DNA of 64,000 nt from JAVJRN01 sp040218415. GTDB lineage: Bacteria; Bacteroidota; Bacteroidia; Cytophagales; Cyclobacteriaceae. How positions within the stretch are numbered: position 1 is the first letter of the stretch; each line of letters starts with the position of its first letter. The stretch lies in NCBI GenBank assembly GCA_040218415.1, contig JAVJRN010000029.1, positions 186,001 through 250,000 on the forward strand, read 5' to 3'. Below are positions 1 through 8,704 of the stretch, one piece after another. The notes beneath the pieces were generated by a model. That model did not search any database. It saw only the letters and a program-made list of their open reading frames with translations, and was not told the DNA's origin. Position numbers and translations under genes: made by a program.

Positions 1-266
1 GATAATAGTTCTTCAGCTATTGCCGAAATGATCCTTGGTGACTCTGGAGAATCTTTTAGTGCTATTAGCTTTTCTTTTGGTAGTGACAAGCAAGCAATCA
101 GCGAATCCACAATTTCTTTATGACCATACATTTGATAACCTTCGTTTTGTAAATCCTCTACCATTTGGGTAATCAATTTTTTAGGTCTTCCGTTGGGGTT
201 CATTGTCTCGCCCTTCTCAGGTCTCATTAAATAACCTCCGTGGTTTTGCTTTTCTCTTTTCGCCAT
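1..266 (-). CDS. Partial hypothetical protein with NPNGRPKK motif (cut by window edge)
   Basis: An open frame begins at the ATG at 266 and stays open for 88 codons to the left edge, so the C-terminus is missing. The N-terminus is very basic and polar, with a MAKREKQNHGG start and the motif NPNGRPKK near residue 23. A similar GNPxGRPK signature marks DUF5681-type and small-terminase-like proteins on mobile elements (family memory). The rest looks helical and acidic. It lies on the same strand as the integrase module and is probably part of the same integrative element. No function can be assigned. Confidence 0.6.
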   Translation of the reverse strand, partial: MAKREKQNHGGYLMRPEKGETMNPNGRPKKLITQMVEDLQNEGYQMYGHKEIVDSLIACLSLPKEKLIALKDSPESPRIISAIAEELL

Positions 267-331
267 TGTGCCGATGTTTTACCGATGTTCTTTTAATTAA
301 AAAAATTACAACTTCATTGAACAAATGATTT

Positions 332-1102
332 TCAATGATTCTTTACCTTCCCCTTATAACCCCTTCTATTATACTTCTTTTTTTTTCCAGAGCGATACTT
401 TAACAGAGGAGTAACATGATCAGGTAGTCGCTTAATCACCTTCCCATTCATTATGAGAATCCCGTTGTTTTCTTTTTGAATGGATTTGAAAAAAGGGTAA
501 TCTTCAACCTTTACTGAAAGGACTTTATACTTATGTTTTATAACAACAAAACCATCTGTTAGGGCTTTCTTTTTCCACTCATGAGCCGTTGTAGTGGTTA
601 CTCCTAAAATCTTTTCAATACTTTTGTGTGATAAAGGAAAAGAAGCGGAAACCGTCACTCTTTGATACGAACATCCCTTTTCATGCCCTGAGTGATTTAT
701 GGTTTCCGCTATGCTTTTTAATTGCTGAACATTCACTAAATGCCCTAAAAATGCCCCGAGCAGATAGCCCTTCCAACAGTCGAACCAATCACAATTGAAT
801 TCAACCATTCTATCGTGATTAGTGGTTAAATAATTACCATTGATTAGCCAAAGTGATCGGATGTAAATCACATCTTCTGAAGCTCCTAACCACCCTCTTT
901 CAATCAATTTATTGATGTGCTTAGACACTGTTTTTGTTGTCCAATTTAGCCTCCTAGACAAGTGATTAATCAAACATGAGTTATTCACAGCATAACCATC
1001 TGTTATAACATTGAGGAGGAGATAAACCTTAAACTCATTAATCATTCGGTTTCTCAACACAAATTGAATCACATCAATTGGAATCCACTTCAACCCTGCC
1101 AT
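332..1102 (-). CDS. Winged-helix / replication-initiator-like DNA-binding protein of the integrative element
   Basis: A 256-residue protein starting at the ATG at 1102; a TTG nine bases upstream is less likely because the ATG lies just after the preceding stop. The N-terminal third contains a helix-turn-helix of the winged type (RRLNWTTKTVSKHINKLIERGWL), which fits DNA binding. A second HTH-like stretch lies further on (SHKSIEKILGVTTTTAHEW). The C-terminus is strongly basic (RSGKKKKYNRRGYKGK). Two HTH units in tandem recall plasmid or element replication initiators, but this is inference. It is the last of four tightly packed small genes reading left from the integrase side. Confidence 0.6.
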   Translation of the reverse strand: MAGLKWIPIDVIQFVLRNRMINEFKVYLLLNVITDGYAVNNSCLINHLSRRLNWTTKTVSKHINKLIERGWLGASEDVIYIRSLWLINGNYLTTNHDRMVEFNCDWFDCWKGYLLGAFLGHLVNVQQLKSIAETINHSGHEKGCSYQRVTVSASFPLSHKSIEKILGVTTTTAHEWKKKALTDGFVVIKHKYKVLSVKVEDYPFFKSIQKENNGILIMNGKVIKRLPDHVTPLLKYRSGKKKKYNRRGYKGKVKNH

Positions 1103-1104
1103 TA

Positions 1105-1386
1105 CTACCAAAGACTGAATTGTGCTTGACTCTGAAATTTTTCAGGGTTACTTGTCAATAACTCCACTGGAATATTTGAGTATTGACATTTTCCAATTTT
1201 ATAAACGGCAACCCGTTGGTTTTTCATGAGGTCGTGAACCCTCCATGTGACACTATTGATTCGGATCCCGAGAACGAAAGCGATTTCATTTCGGGAAGCA
1301 TCCTTATTTGACAAGTAGGCCACAATGAGTCTGTTTTGCCTATCTTTGTCATCACTGTTGTTGAGGCTGTTCTCTGATTTACTCAT
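1105..1386 (-). CDS. Small winged helix-turn-helix protein
   Basis: A 93-residue protein with an ATG at 1386. The core (NEIAFVLGIRINSVTWRVHDLMKNQRVAVYKIGKC) reads as a winged helix-turn-helix: a recognition helix followed by a wing ending in a short strand. It has no other domain, so it is probably a local regulator or accessory DNA-binding factor of the element. Its start overlaps the end of the upstream HTH gene by 8 bp and it ends just before the next gene, so all four genes probably share one transcript. Confidence 0.55.
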   Translation of the reverse strand: MSKSENSLNNSDDKDRQNRLIVAYLSNKDASRNEIAFVLGIRINSVTWRVHDLMKNQRVAVYKIGKCQYSNIPVELLTSNPEKFQSQAQFSLW

Positions 1387-1663
1387 GGTTCAGCCTCTTT
1401 TTATTTGCCTCAAAAAATGCTTGTACCTCCTCTGCTTCAAATATGGTTTTGCGGCCAATTTTAGCAAATGGTAGGTCACCGGATCGCATGAGTGAATGAA
1501 CAGTACCTAATGAGATTTTAAAACGACTACATACTTCTTTTCGAGTAAGTTTCTCGTTTTCAACCTTTACGGGATTCGAAGGTTTCTGACTGATTTTTAA
1601 GTCAATGAGGAGGCTTTCAATTACCTCCAAACGCTTATCAATAGTTTGGAATGGATTAGTCAT
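1379..1663 (-). CDS. Excisionase-like helix-turn-helix protein (HTH_17 type)
   Basis: A 94-residue protein. After about 35 residues of amphipathic helix comes a MerR/excisionase-like domain: KLTRKEVCSRFKISLGTVHSLMRSGDLPFAKIGRKTIF. The pattern of start helix, turn, recognition helix and the G-D-L-P-x-x-K-I-G-R wing is standard for HTH_17 proteins that sit beside tyrosine integrases in Bacteroidota elements. It probably binds near the attachment site and steers excision (inference from family and position). Its gene is separated from the next upstream gene by 55 bp and overlaps the following one by 8 bp. Confidence 0.72.
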   Translation of the reverse strand: MTNPFQTIDKRLEVIESLLIDLKISQKPSNPVKVENEKLTRKEVCSRFKISLGTVHSLMRSGDLPFAKIGRKTIFEAEEVQAFFEANKKRLNHE

Positions 1664-1718
1664 GAGCTATCGTTTAAATGATGATAGCCCAAAGTGAACG
1701 AATAGGAATTACCTGAAT

Positions 1719-2588
1719 TTACCCTGAATTCCTTTTGGTAATTACCAATTTCTCCAACTGTGGTTTGAACTCATTATAAGCTTTAGAAACATTAGTTACG
1801 GTCTTTCCATCTGGCGGTAATTTCAAGCTTGGTATAGACAGGTTTAAGGCCTCCACTATGTCTTTTCGGGTGTATGTTGAGAGTAATCTCAAGGCATCAA
1901 CAAACGCCGCAATTGAACCCTTATTTCCATGTTTAAGAGCATACTCATTTTGATCATTTAAAATAGGTGGGTCTGTTTCAAGTAAAACATGAACGTTATC
2001 ATCTATCTTCTTCTTAATCTCCTTAATAATGATCTTCTTAGTCTCGTTATCATCCCCAATGTTTTTAGGTTTTGTCTTTGTCCTGTTGACAGACTCTCCT
2101 TTTGAATTGTATTCGTTTAATTCAAATGATGGGACATACTTTCCCCTACCATCAAAACCGATTTCATTTATTTCCCCAATTTCGTAATTGGCATTTATTG
2201 AAAGAAACGACTTGAATTCAGCTTCTAATTCTTTCAAAGTGTGTTGAATTGAATGGAATTCCATAACGAACTTATCAGTCATTACTTCATCATTATTCCA
2301 TTGAAATTTTTCTTGTCTCTGTAATCGTTCAAACTGTTTTAATTGAAAAAAAAGGAATTCAACATAAACCTGTCTGACATAAGAATTCAGCTTTTTAATA
2401 TCATTTCCATAATCTCTTATTTCTGATTTGAATTCATTTTGAAATTCAGCAATCCTTAAATTATAATCATCAGAGCCTATCCACTGAGTTTCTTTTTTGT
2501 TATTTTCAATACCTACACCATAGGCATAAAAAGCTTCGAATGCTTTTTGAACTGCCAACTGAAATTTGAGCAAAGCACTATTTTTCAT
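1719..2588 (-). CDS. Hypothetical protein coupled to the integrase
   Basis: A 289-residue soluble protein with no recognised catalytic motif. Residues 1-130 are predicted helical, rich in charged and aromatic residues. The middle is low complexity and lysine-rich, and the last 60 residues (AFVDALRLLSTYTRKDIVEALNLSIPSL) form another helical region that could be a small DNA- or protein-binding module. Its ATG overlaps the integrase stop as TAATG, so translation is likely coupled. Genes in this position in Bacteroidota mobile elements are often accessory factors for recombination, sometimes RteC-like, but no such homology is clear here. Confidence 0.6.
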   Translation of the reverse strand: MKNSALLKFQLAVQKAFEAFYAYGVGIENNKKETQWIGSDDYNLRIAEFQNEFKSEIRDYGNDIKKLNSYVRQVYVEFLFFQLKQFERLQRQEKFQWNNDEVMTDKFVMEFHSIQHTLKELEAEFKSFLSINANYEIGEINEIGFDGRGKYVPSFELNEYNSKGESVNRTKTKPKNIGDDNETKKIIIKEIKKKIDDNVHVLLETDPPILNDQNEYALKHGNKGSIAAFVDALRLLSTYTRKDIVEALNLSIPSLKLPPDGKTVTNVSKAYNEFKPQLEKLVITKRNSG

Positions 2589-3823
2589 TATCCGGTTACT
2601 CTCATGTAAGAATCAAACATTGCCTCTTTTACGGCTTTCTTTTGTGCTGTTTTCGGGATGTTCACATACTTAGAAAAACTCTTATAATCCCTATGTCCGG
2701 TGAACTGCATCACTGTTTCGGCGGGTACTCCCTTGGATAATAGATTAGTGGCAAAAGTCCTCCTCCCTGTATGAGTGGTTATTAGCTCATATTTGGGCTT
2801 TAGTTCTATTTTCTGATCCTTCCCCTTGAAAGTATGCACCTCAAATAATTCATCGACCTGAGCAAGCTCACAAAGCTCTTTTACATATTTATTCATCTTC
2901 TGGTTAGTGATTGGATGCACATCACCTTTGATTAACTTTTCCACAATCTCGTTTGCTCTGATCGTCAAAGGGATTTCCACAAAATCTGTTGTTTTGTCCA
3001 TTCTAATCTGTAATACTTTTGTGCCATCAAGGTCAGTTTTGTAATGTTGTTTTTGCACACTGGAATAGTCACCAAACCTCAGACCTATAAGACATGACAA
3101 AATGAATAATTCTCGCACATTGTCGAGATATTTCTTTGATCCTACTTCAACCTTTTCAAGTTTATTCATGTCTTCATCGGTTATAATCACTCTCAATGAA
3201 TCAGGTTGTTTCAATGATTTGAAATATTGAAAATCAGCATTGTTTGAATACTTCCGTTTTACCGACCAATTCAGGAATATTTTGAGGAGGCCAATGTATT
3301 TGTCTGTGCTTTGTGTATTTAGGTTTTGCTCTGTATAGCAAAATCTTTGCAAGTCCTCCAATGTCTGTTGATCGATTTTAACAAGGTTTAAAGGATGTTT
3401 GATAAACTTCTCAAAGTCCTTCAAGTGTTTGGCTAATGCGTTGAATTTCGCAAAGCTATGAGGCCTAAATTCGCCCTTCTTGGATTCTAAAAACACATCC
3501 CATATTTCCCAGAAATTTAACACCTCCACGGCCTTTGGGAAAACTTCATTTTTAAGGTATTCGGTAGTTACTTTTATTCCTTCTCTTTTGGCTTTCAAAT
3601 ATGCCCCCAGAACCTTTTCTCTAAATTCTTTGAGGTGTTTATTTAATTCAATCGCATCAGCATCAGCCGACAAAACACATTTGTTTTTTTTACTCCAATG
3701 CTTAGGCTTAATCGAAATACCGGAATATAGCTTGATCTGAAAATTTCGGCCATCATTAATCACCGCACGTACTGCAGATTTTTGAGTCTGATAATCTTTG
3801 AGGTATAAGTTCACTGTTGCCAT
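2588..3823 (-). CDS. Tyrosine recombinase / site-specific integrase
   Basis: A 411-residue integrase that cuts and joins DNA at the attachment site of the element. An arm-binding-like N-terminus (1-100) is followed by a SAM-like core-binding domain (about 105-205) and the catalytic domain. The catalytic set is visible: Arg249 in GLRFGD, a Lys near 277, His351 and Arg354 in HTGRR, His377 in TGHRD, and nucleophile Tyr386. Length and order match Bacteroidota integrases of conjugative or mobilisable elements. It is the outermost gene, about 140 bp from a tRNA-like fragment, as expected for an element end. All key residues are present, so it is probably active. Confidence 0.93.
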   Translation of the reverse strand: MATVNLYLKDYQTQKSAVRAVINDGRNFQIKLYSGISIKPKHWSKKNKCVLSADADAIELNKHLKEFREKVLGAYLKAKREGIKVTTEYLKNEVFPKAVEVLNFWEIWDVFLESKKGEFRPHSFAKFNALAKHLKDFEKFIKHPLNLVKIDQQTLEDLQRFCYTEQNLNTQSTDKYIGLLKIFLNWSVKRKYSNNADFQYFKSLKQPDSLRVIITDEDMNKLEKVEVGSKKYLDNVRELFILSCLIGLRFGDYSSVQKQHYKTDLDGTKVLQIRMDKTTDFVEIPLTIRANEIVEKLIKGDVHPITNQKMNKYVKELCELAQVDELFEVHTFKGKDQKIELKPKYELITTHTGRRTFATNLLSKGVPAETVMQFTGHRDYKSFSKYVNIPKTAQKKAVKEAMFDSYMRVTG

Positions 3824-3964
3824 GCTTAAAGATACACAGGGGCAAGCATAGGGGCAAACAATATTGTATTTTAGAGTATTTTAGTGCATCTTAAAGAACT
3901 ATACAGCAATAAAAAAGGACTTTATTGGATGTATGAGGGTATTTTCTGGTTTACCAAAACACAA

Positions 3965-3990
3965 GGGTTCGATAGCCTCCTCCTCTGCAT
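3965..3990 (+). other. Candidate attachment site: tRNA-Ser-like 3' end fragment
   Basis: The stretch contains GGGTTCGA followed by CCTCCTCCTCTGCA, which resembles the T-loop, acceptor strand and discriminator end of a tRNA-Ser, with no tRNA body upstream. The T-stem itself does not pair well. A hairpin terminator follows 22 bases later. Together with the integrase 140 bp away this fits a duplicated tRNA 3' end left at the distal side of an element inserted in a tRNA gene. The intact tRNA would then lie beyond the left edge. This is inference. Confidence 0.45.
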
Positions 3991-4011
3991 AAAAAGCATT
4001 CAATTGCTAGT

Positions 4012-4046
4012 AAAACCCTTCATACGTAAAATATGAAGGGTTTTTT
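4012..4046 (+). terminator. Rho-independent terminator
   Basis: A 13-bp perfect stem (AAAACCCTTCATA at 4012-4024 with its complement at 4032-4044) and a 7-base loop run into six T residues. It would end transcription coming from the tRNA-like fragment side and is probably the original tRNA terminator. Confidence 0.75.
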
Positions 4047-4407
4047 GTTTCCGAACTCACCCAAAATTTTCAGACAATTGCTTTCCCCCTTAATAACCAA
4101 TACTTTTTTATTGACACGTCCTATTCGATGAGCGTTCTGCCTTTGTGAATTTTCAAAAATATCTCACCCTCTATACGGCGGCAGCATTTTTCCAAAGCGA
4201 CATCAAAGACCAAGACCTAGTCTGGTCGTTTCAATCCAGTTTGTGTCAGTCTATTCTTGGCAGTTGGAGCATCATTCTTATAGATTATATGGCACTTTCA
4301 AAAAGAATAAGCATGGCAAGTATTGTCTGCAAATATTCAGAAAGTGGAAAATTCCGATACATCTAATTTTCTTTCCTTTATACTTTATCTTTATTCCAAA
4401 AAACACC
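4047..4407. other. Gap of 361 bp without a supported gene
   Basis: Open frames here lack convincing codon pattern or motifs. The frame of the next gene extends upstream to 4243, but its receiver domain clearly begins at the ATG at 4408, so the extension is taken as leader. The gap should hold the promoter of that gene; no clear promoter match was seen. Confidence 0.4.
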
Positions 4408-4788
4408 ATGCAGAGTCCCTTAAGATGCCTGGCGATCGATGATGATAAGCTCTTTCTACGTAAAATTTCCGTCTATATGGAAGATATAGAATGGTTGAAT
4501 TTAGTAGACACTGCTAATCATCCGGTGCGTGGAGCAAAAGCCATATTCGATGTACAACCGAATATCGTGTTATTAGACATGGAGATGCCCCACATTGATG
4601 GAAATTATCTGGTGGATTGGGTAAGCCCGAGGCTGGAAAAGATGGAAAATGCTCCGCATATTATCGTGGTGTCTTCCTTGGATTTTGCTCCTGAAGATAG
4701 ACTGCCCGGCATCAAAGGCTATATTAACAAAAGCCATGTGACCAGTGGTGAGGCGCTCGCAAAGCTGATCAAAGACATTATTGATTGA
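4408..4788 (+). CDS. Single-domain response regulator receiver
   Basis: A 126-residue CheY-like receiver. It shows the acidic cluster AIDDDK (Asp11-13), phosphoacceptor Asp57 in LLDMEMP, and the switch lysine in YINKSH near the end. There is no output domain, so it must act through protein contacts or as a phosphate shuttle. Start: the ATG at 4408 gives MQSPLRCLAIDDD; an upstream in-frame start at 4243 would add 55 residues with no resemblance to the family. It converges on the hybrid kinase gene and overlaps its end by 11 bp, so the two transcripts are antisense at their tails. Confidence 0.85.
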   Translation: MQSPLRCLAIDDDKLFLRKISVYMEDIEWLNLVDTANHPVRGAKAIFDVQPNIVLLDMEMPHIDGNYLVDWVSPRLEKMENAPHIIVVSSLDFAPEDRLPGIKGYINKSHVTSGEALAKLIKDIID

Positions 4789-5932
4789 AGGTGTTTTCGG
4801 TTGATGGTAGTGTCACCAAGAAGGTAGTTCCTACCCCAATCTCACTTTTTACTTCTACTTTACCTTGATTCATTTTTACAAATTCATTCACCAATTGAAG
4901 CCCAAGACCAACCCCTTTTTCGCCTTCGGTTCCAAAAGTGCTCTTGTGTGCCTGTAGCTTGAAAATCTCCTCAAGCTTATCTTGCGGCACGCCAATCCCA
5001 GTGTCCGTTACGGAGATAGACATAAAAGAACCTTCATTGGATGCCGAGAATTCCACACGACCATCCTCAGGAGTGAATTTCAAGGCATTGTTAATCAAAT
5101 TTCTAAATATCGTCTGTGTGGTATTCAAATCAGCCCAAAATGAACTTTCAAGAGGGATGTGGTTCGTAAGGGTGATGTTTTTGACCCTTGCTGATGATTG
5201 AAAAATCCGGATGAGTTCTTCTGTCATTTCAAATGCATCAATCTGCTCAGGGTTATAGGGAATAATGCTCAGCTCTGAAGAAGCCCAATTAAGGAGGTTA
5301 TCCAGCAAGCTCGAAAGCTGGTCTGACGCCTGCCCCACTTCAGCAATCATCGCTCCTAATTCATCGTATTTTTGCTTTCTGATATAGTTTTCCAGGATAG
5401 CTGTAAGTCCTTGAAAAGAATTGACCGGCCCTCTTAAATCATGGGATACAATAGCGAAAAACCTATCCTTTAGCTTTTTCTGGGCATTGATTTCATTGAG
5501 ATAAATTTTTAGTGTGTCGTTTTCCCGAAGCGTTTCAGCATTTTCTTTTAACTGCTGCACATGTTTGATGGTTTTTGACATGGTCACCTCCAGATCTTTG
5601 AAGTCTATAGGCTTGGTGATGAAGTCAAATGCTCCCAGATTCATGGCGGTTCGAATATTTTCCATATCACCATATGCCGAAACTATGACTGTTTCAAAGA
5701 AGTAGTTCTTCTTATTCAGTTCCGAGAGGAGCGTTAAGCCGTCCATCTCTGGCATGTTGATGTCAGTCAAAACTAAATCTACTTCTTCGTCTTGCGCCAA
5801 CTTTTCCAGCGCTTCTCTTCCATTAATAGCAAATAGAAAATCAAATTCCCTACTCTTGATCTGCTTTCGGAATCTTTGGCGTATTAATTCCTCTAAATCA
5901 GGCTCGTCATCTACTACTAGAATTCTTGTCAT
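4778..5932 (-). CDS. Receiver-histidine kinase hybrid (REC-HisKA-HATPase)
   Basis: A 384-residue cytoplasmic protein. Residues 1-120 are a receiver with VVDDEPD, phosphoacceptor Asp57 (LTDINMPEMDG) and Lys107 in the TKP motif. A short coiled linker leads to a HisKA domain with His164 (FFAIVSHDLRGP) and a HATPase with an N box (NLINNALKF), GIGV and GLGLQLV motifs. Receiver-first kinases like this take phosphate from a partner and set their own kinase activity in response. It has no membrane segment or sensor domain. The gene starts within the stop of the upstream receiver gene (ATGA overlap), so the two are coupled. Confidence 0.9.
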   Translation of the reverse strand: MTRILVVDDEPDLEELIRQRFRKQIKSREFDFLFAINGREALEKLAQDEEVDLVLTDINMPEMDGLTLLSELNKKNYFFETVIVSAYGDMENIRTAMNLGAFDFITKPIDFKDLEVTMSKTIKHVQQLKENAETLRENDTLKIYLNEINAQKKLKDRFFAIVSHDLRGPVNSFQGLTAILENYIRKQKYDELGAMIAEVGQASDQLSSLLDNLLNWASSELSIIPYNPEQIDAFEMTEELIRIFQSSARVKNITLTNHIPLESSFWADLNTTQTIFRNLINNALKFTPEDGRVEFSASNEGSFMSISVTDTGIGVPQDKLEEIFKLQAHKSTFGTEGEKGVGLGLQLVNEFVKMNQGKVEVKSEIGVGTTFLVTLPSTENTFNQ

Positions 5933-6306
5933 GAGGAGAGCATTTTTATTTTTTCTTTAAGGAGACTGAAATCTAATGGCTTAGTGAAAAAACCCTCCGC
6001 GCCAAGACTCTGTGCTTGATCTAGATTTTCTTTGTCGCCATATGCAGAGATCATCATGATGGTAGGAGGTGGCGGAGAATAGGCCTTTTGGATTTTATCG
6101 AGCAAATCCAAACCACTCATCCCGGGCATATTGATATCTGAGAGAATTAGGCTATTCCTGTGGCCATGTTTGTCTATGTAGGCAAGTGCTTCTTCACCTG
6201 AAAACACAAATTCCAATTCTATTTCTTTGCTTCGGATTTCCTTTCGGAAACGTTGCTGAAACATTGGTTGCACGTCTTTTTCATCATCTACTACTAGTAT
6301 TTTCAT
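5929..6306 (-). CDS. Single-domain response regulator receiver
   Basis: A 125-residue receiver with the acidic pair in VVDDEKD, phosphoacceptor Asp57 (LSDINMPGMSG), a conserved Ser/Ala switch region (MMISAYGD) and the TKP lysine. There is no output domain. Its sequence resembles the receiver of the following hybrid kinase, suggesting one arose from the other by duplication. It lies 10 bp after the TPR kinase gene and overlaps the hybrid kinase by 4 bp, so it probably relays phosphate between the two. Confidence 0.9.
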   Translation of the reverse strand: MKILVVDDEKDVQPMFQQRFRKEIRSKEIELEFVFSGEEALAYIDKHGHRNSLILSDINMPGMSGLDLLDKIQKAYSPPPPTIMMISAYGDKENLDQAQSLGAEGFFTKPLDFSLLKEKIKMLSS

Positions 6307-6316
6307 TTTGTTGGCG

Positions 6317-8704
6317 TTAATTAATCGGTAATGAAATAATAAATTTAGTCCCTGAATCTTTTTTAGTCTCTACAGTAATCTCTCCGTTATGCCCTTTTGT
6401 TATGATATCATAGCTCATACTTAGTCCGAGACCTGTTCCTTGGCCTGTAGGCTTGGTGGTAAAGAATGGCTGGAAGATTTTCTTTTTTATATTATCTGGG
6501 ATTCCAGAGCCATTATCTGAAACAGTGATTTGGATGCTCGAAAACCCACCCCCAACCGAAGCGTCGGACCGCCCTCCCGAAAGGGAAAATCCCCCTTTTT
6601 CAAAGGGGGCAAGGGGGATTTTCTTCGTGGACACAATGACCTCTGGTTTTTCTATGCCTTTTACAGCTTGAAAAGCATTATTAATCAGATTAAGAACCAC
6701 ACGTCCAATGTCCTGTGGGATTACTTTCACTTTGGGTAAATCAGGATCAAGTTCGGTTTTGAATTCCGCATTGAAAGACTTGTCTTTAGCTCTCAGTCCA
6801 TGATAGGAAAGGCGTAGATATTCGTCAGCTAGCGCATTAATATCGGTTAGTTCTTTCTCTCCACTACCTGTGCTAGAGTGCATCAGCATACTTTTGACGA
6901 TCTCCTCTGCACGCTTACCATGGTGGTTGATCTTAGTCTCGTTTGCTGAGAGGTCTTTAATAAGATCGGCTACTTCTTCTTGATCATTCTGTGCTACGGC
7001 TTCCTTGAGTTCGTCTAGTAGTTCCCTATTCAGATCAGAGAAGTTGTTGACAAAGTTCAGAGGATTCTGAATCTCATGGGCTATGCCTGCGGTGAGTTCA
7101 CCTAGGGAAGCCATTTTTTCGGAGTGGATGAGTTGATTCTGAGTGGATTGCAGCTGCATGAGTGTTCGACCAAGCTCCTCGTTTTTTGACATAAGTTGAT
7201 CGTTCGATTTTCTCTTGTTCAAAAATGCGAGTATTAAGGTAGCGGCCGAAATTGCTAATAAAATTGCAATACCTATCAAATAATAATTCGTTTTTTTACT
7301 ATTCTTTGCTTCATTTTTCAGCACTGCCATTTGGATAGAGGCGGCTTCCATTTCCTTTTCTATTTCATAATTTATCGATCTTGCACTGTCAGCTTCTGAC
7401 ACTATTTTGTGCTGCAAATCTTGAAGCGCTCTCAAGGCATCTGACTCTTTTCTGTAGTCTCCTATCTGCTGATAAGCATCAGCAAGCAGTTTCATCTCTT
7501 TTTGAAGCTCAAACCTCGCGTTATTATTCTTCAGAACATTGATCTCTGGCTCAAGTAATTTTGGAATAACAGAGAAGTTATTTCTATTAAACATCACAAG
7601 AGAATGATAGTATGCTGGCAACAGTCCACCGTAAGGAGATATTGTTGATAAACGGTATGTTTCCTTGATTGACTTACTCTTATCTACTGCAATTAAAGCT
7701 GAATCAAGCTTCCCCCTTAAAAGATAATTAGCGGCTCTTTCCTGATAGTAAAAAGCACTATCCATTGTTGTCCCTTTACTTGCTGTTTTTTTTAGGGCAA
7801 TTTCAAAGTAAAAGTCACTACTATCTGGCCTCAAAAGTGACTCTGCTTTGGCAAGATTCAAAAACATATAGGCTTCATCACCAACCAAATGAGTCGAATC
7901 TATCATATTTAAATATTTGACACCTAGTTTCAAATAACGCTCTCCCTCCTCAATATCACCGTCATCTATTGATAGCACTCCTAAAATCATGCAGCGGTTG
8001 ACCTTAGCTGATAACCCTAAGATTCCACCAACCCAATCATTCCAATCATTCATGGGCTGTCTGTTGTCTAGGTATTCTAGTGATTTAAGAAAATGATATT
8101 TAGCCTTTTCGTAGAGGTCAAGTCGATTATAGAAACCTCCTAGCACATAATGGACTATGGTAAGTCGCGAAGAATCTTGATCCCTTTTAGCTGCAGCGGC
8201 TAACTCGCTATAGTACCTGATACCATCATATATCCGATCACTATTCCTGAATGGAATTCTCGCGTGTCTTAAAATTGCTAGTAGTGCATATTCTTCGCTC
8301 TTTGACTTGGGCTGATTATGGTTTTGTGCGAACTCCATGGCATACTGAATTGCCGCATATTTTGCCGATACTGTCTCTATTACTGCACTCGGAAAATAGA
8401 TTGATAAAATTAGGCGATAATACTCATCATCATCAAGAATACCCTCCAGTCTAGATAATTCAGATTGCACGGTGGTTTCATATAATAATGACACGGTATC
8501 TCTCGATACTTGAATCCAACTAATTGCACGGTTATAGGCAGCAGTATCTCGGTTAGTTTTTATAGCGTTGAGCAAGTCTGATAAATGATCGTCCTTGTCA
8601 ATTTGTGCCGATAAAGGAGGGGGAAAAATCGAAACGAATAAGCACACCAAAATGATGGTGAAGGGTAAATACTGGCTTCTCCGTGTATACATCTCTATTT
8701 TCAT
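6317..8704 (-). CDS. TPR-containing membrane sensor histidine kinase
   Basis: A 795-residue kinase. A signal segment (about 15-33) is followed by a mostly helical extracytoplasmic region with tetratricopeptide-like repeats (for example YEKAKYHFLKSLEYL), one membrane segment near 475-495 (YLIGIAILLAISAATLILAF), a coiled coil, then a kinase core with His about 543 in GIAHEIQNP and a HATPase with NLINNAF, DNGSGIP and GLGLSMSYDI. Residues about 695-722 (IPLAPFEKGG onward) come from an in-frame palindromic repeat between the N box and the G1 box. The kinase core is nearly identical to that of the next upstream gene. Its ATG directly abuts that gene's stop. Confidence 0.9.
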   Translation of the reverse strand: MKIEMYTRRSQYLPFTIILVCLFVSIFPPPLSAQIDKDDHLSDLLNAIKTNRDTAAYNRAISWIQVSRDTVSLLYETTVQSELSRLEGILDDDEYYRLILSIYFPSAVIETVSAKYAAIQYAMEFAQNHNQPKSKSEEYALLAILRHARIPFRNSDRIYDGIRYYSELAAAAKRDQDSSRLTIVHYVLGGFYNRLDLYEKAKYHFLKSLEYLDNRQPMNDWNDWVGGILGLSAKVNRCMILGVLSIDDGDIEEGERYLKLGVKYLNMIDSTHLVGDEAYMFLNLAKAESLLRPDSSDFYFEIALKKTASKGTTMDSAFYYQERAANYLLRGKLDSALIAVDKSKSIKETYRLSTISPYGGLLPAYYHSLVMFNRNNFSVIPKLLEPEINVLKNNNARFELQKEMKLLADAYQQIGDYRKESDALRALQDLQHKIVSEADSARSINYEIEKEMEAASIQMAVLKNEAKNSKKTNYYLIGIAILLAISAATLILAFLNKRKSNDQLMSKNEELGRTLMQLQSTQNQLIHSEKMASLGELTAGIAHEIQNPLNFVNNFSDLNRELLDELKEAVAQNDQEEVADLIKDLSANETKINHHGKRAEEIVKSMLMHSSTGSGEKELTDINALADEYLRLSYHGLRAKDKSFNAEFKTELDPDLPKVKVIPQDIGRVVLNLINNAFQAVKGIEKPEVIVSTKKIPLAPFEKGGFSLSGGRSDASVGGGFSSIQITVSDNGSGIPDNIKKKIFQPFFTTKPTGQGTGLGLSMSYDIITKGHNGEITVETKKDSGTKFIISLPIN
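6541..6625. repeat. In-frame palindromic GC-rich repeat, copy 1
   Basis: The block contains CCCCCTTT and AAAGGGGG facing each other, then GGGGCAAGGGGGATT. It is much more GC-rich than its surroundings. It lies inside the TPR kinase gene and is translated as IPLAPFEKGG and following residues, adding about 27 residues between ATPase motifs. A second, diverged copy occurs at the equivalent place of the neighbouring kinase. Confidence 0.8.

Noticed and set aside
3965..3990. Complete functional tRNA gene
   Set aside because: No D-arm or anticodon arm upstream, and the T-stem pairs badly; only a 3' fragment can be supported.
4145..4366. 73-codon plus-strand frame before the receiver gene
   Set aside because: No motif, poor composition, and it overlaps the untranslated leader frame of the receiver gene.
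4243..4407. Longer N-terminus for the receiver at 4408
   Set aside because: The extra 55 residues have no family match and the receiver fold begins at the later ATG.
6541..6625. Insertion-sequence remnant
   Set aside because: No transposase fragment or target duplication was seen; the palindrome keeps the reading frame and recurs in the sister gene, so a small dispersed repeat fits better.
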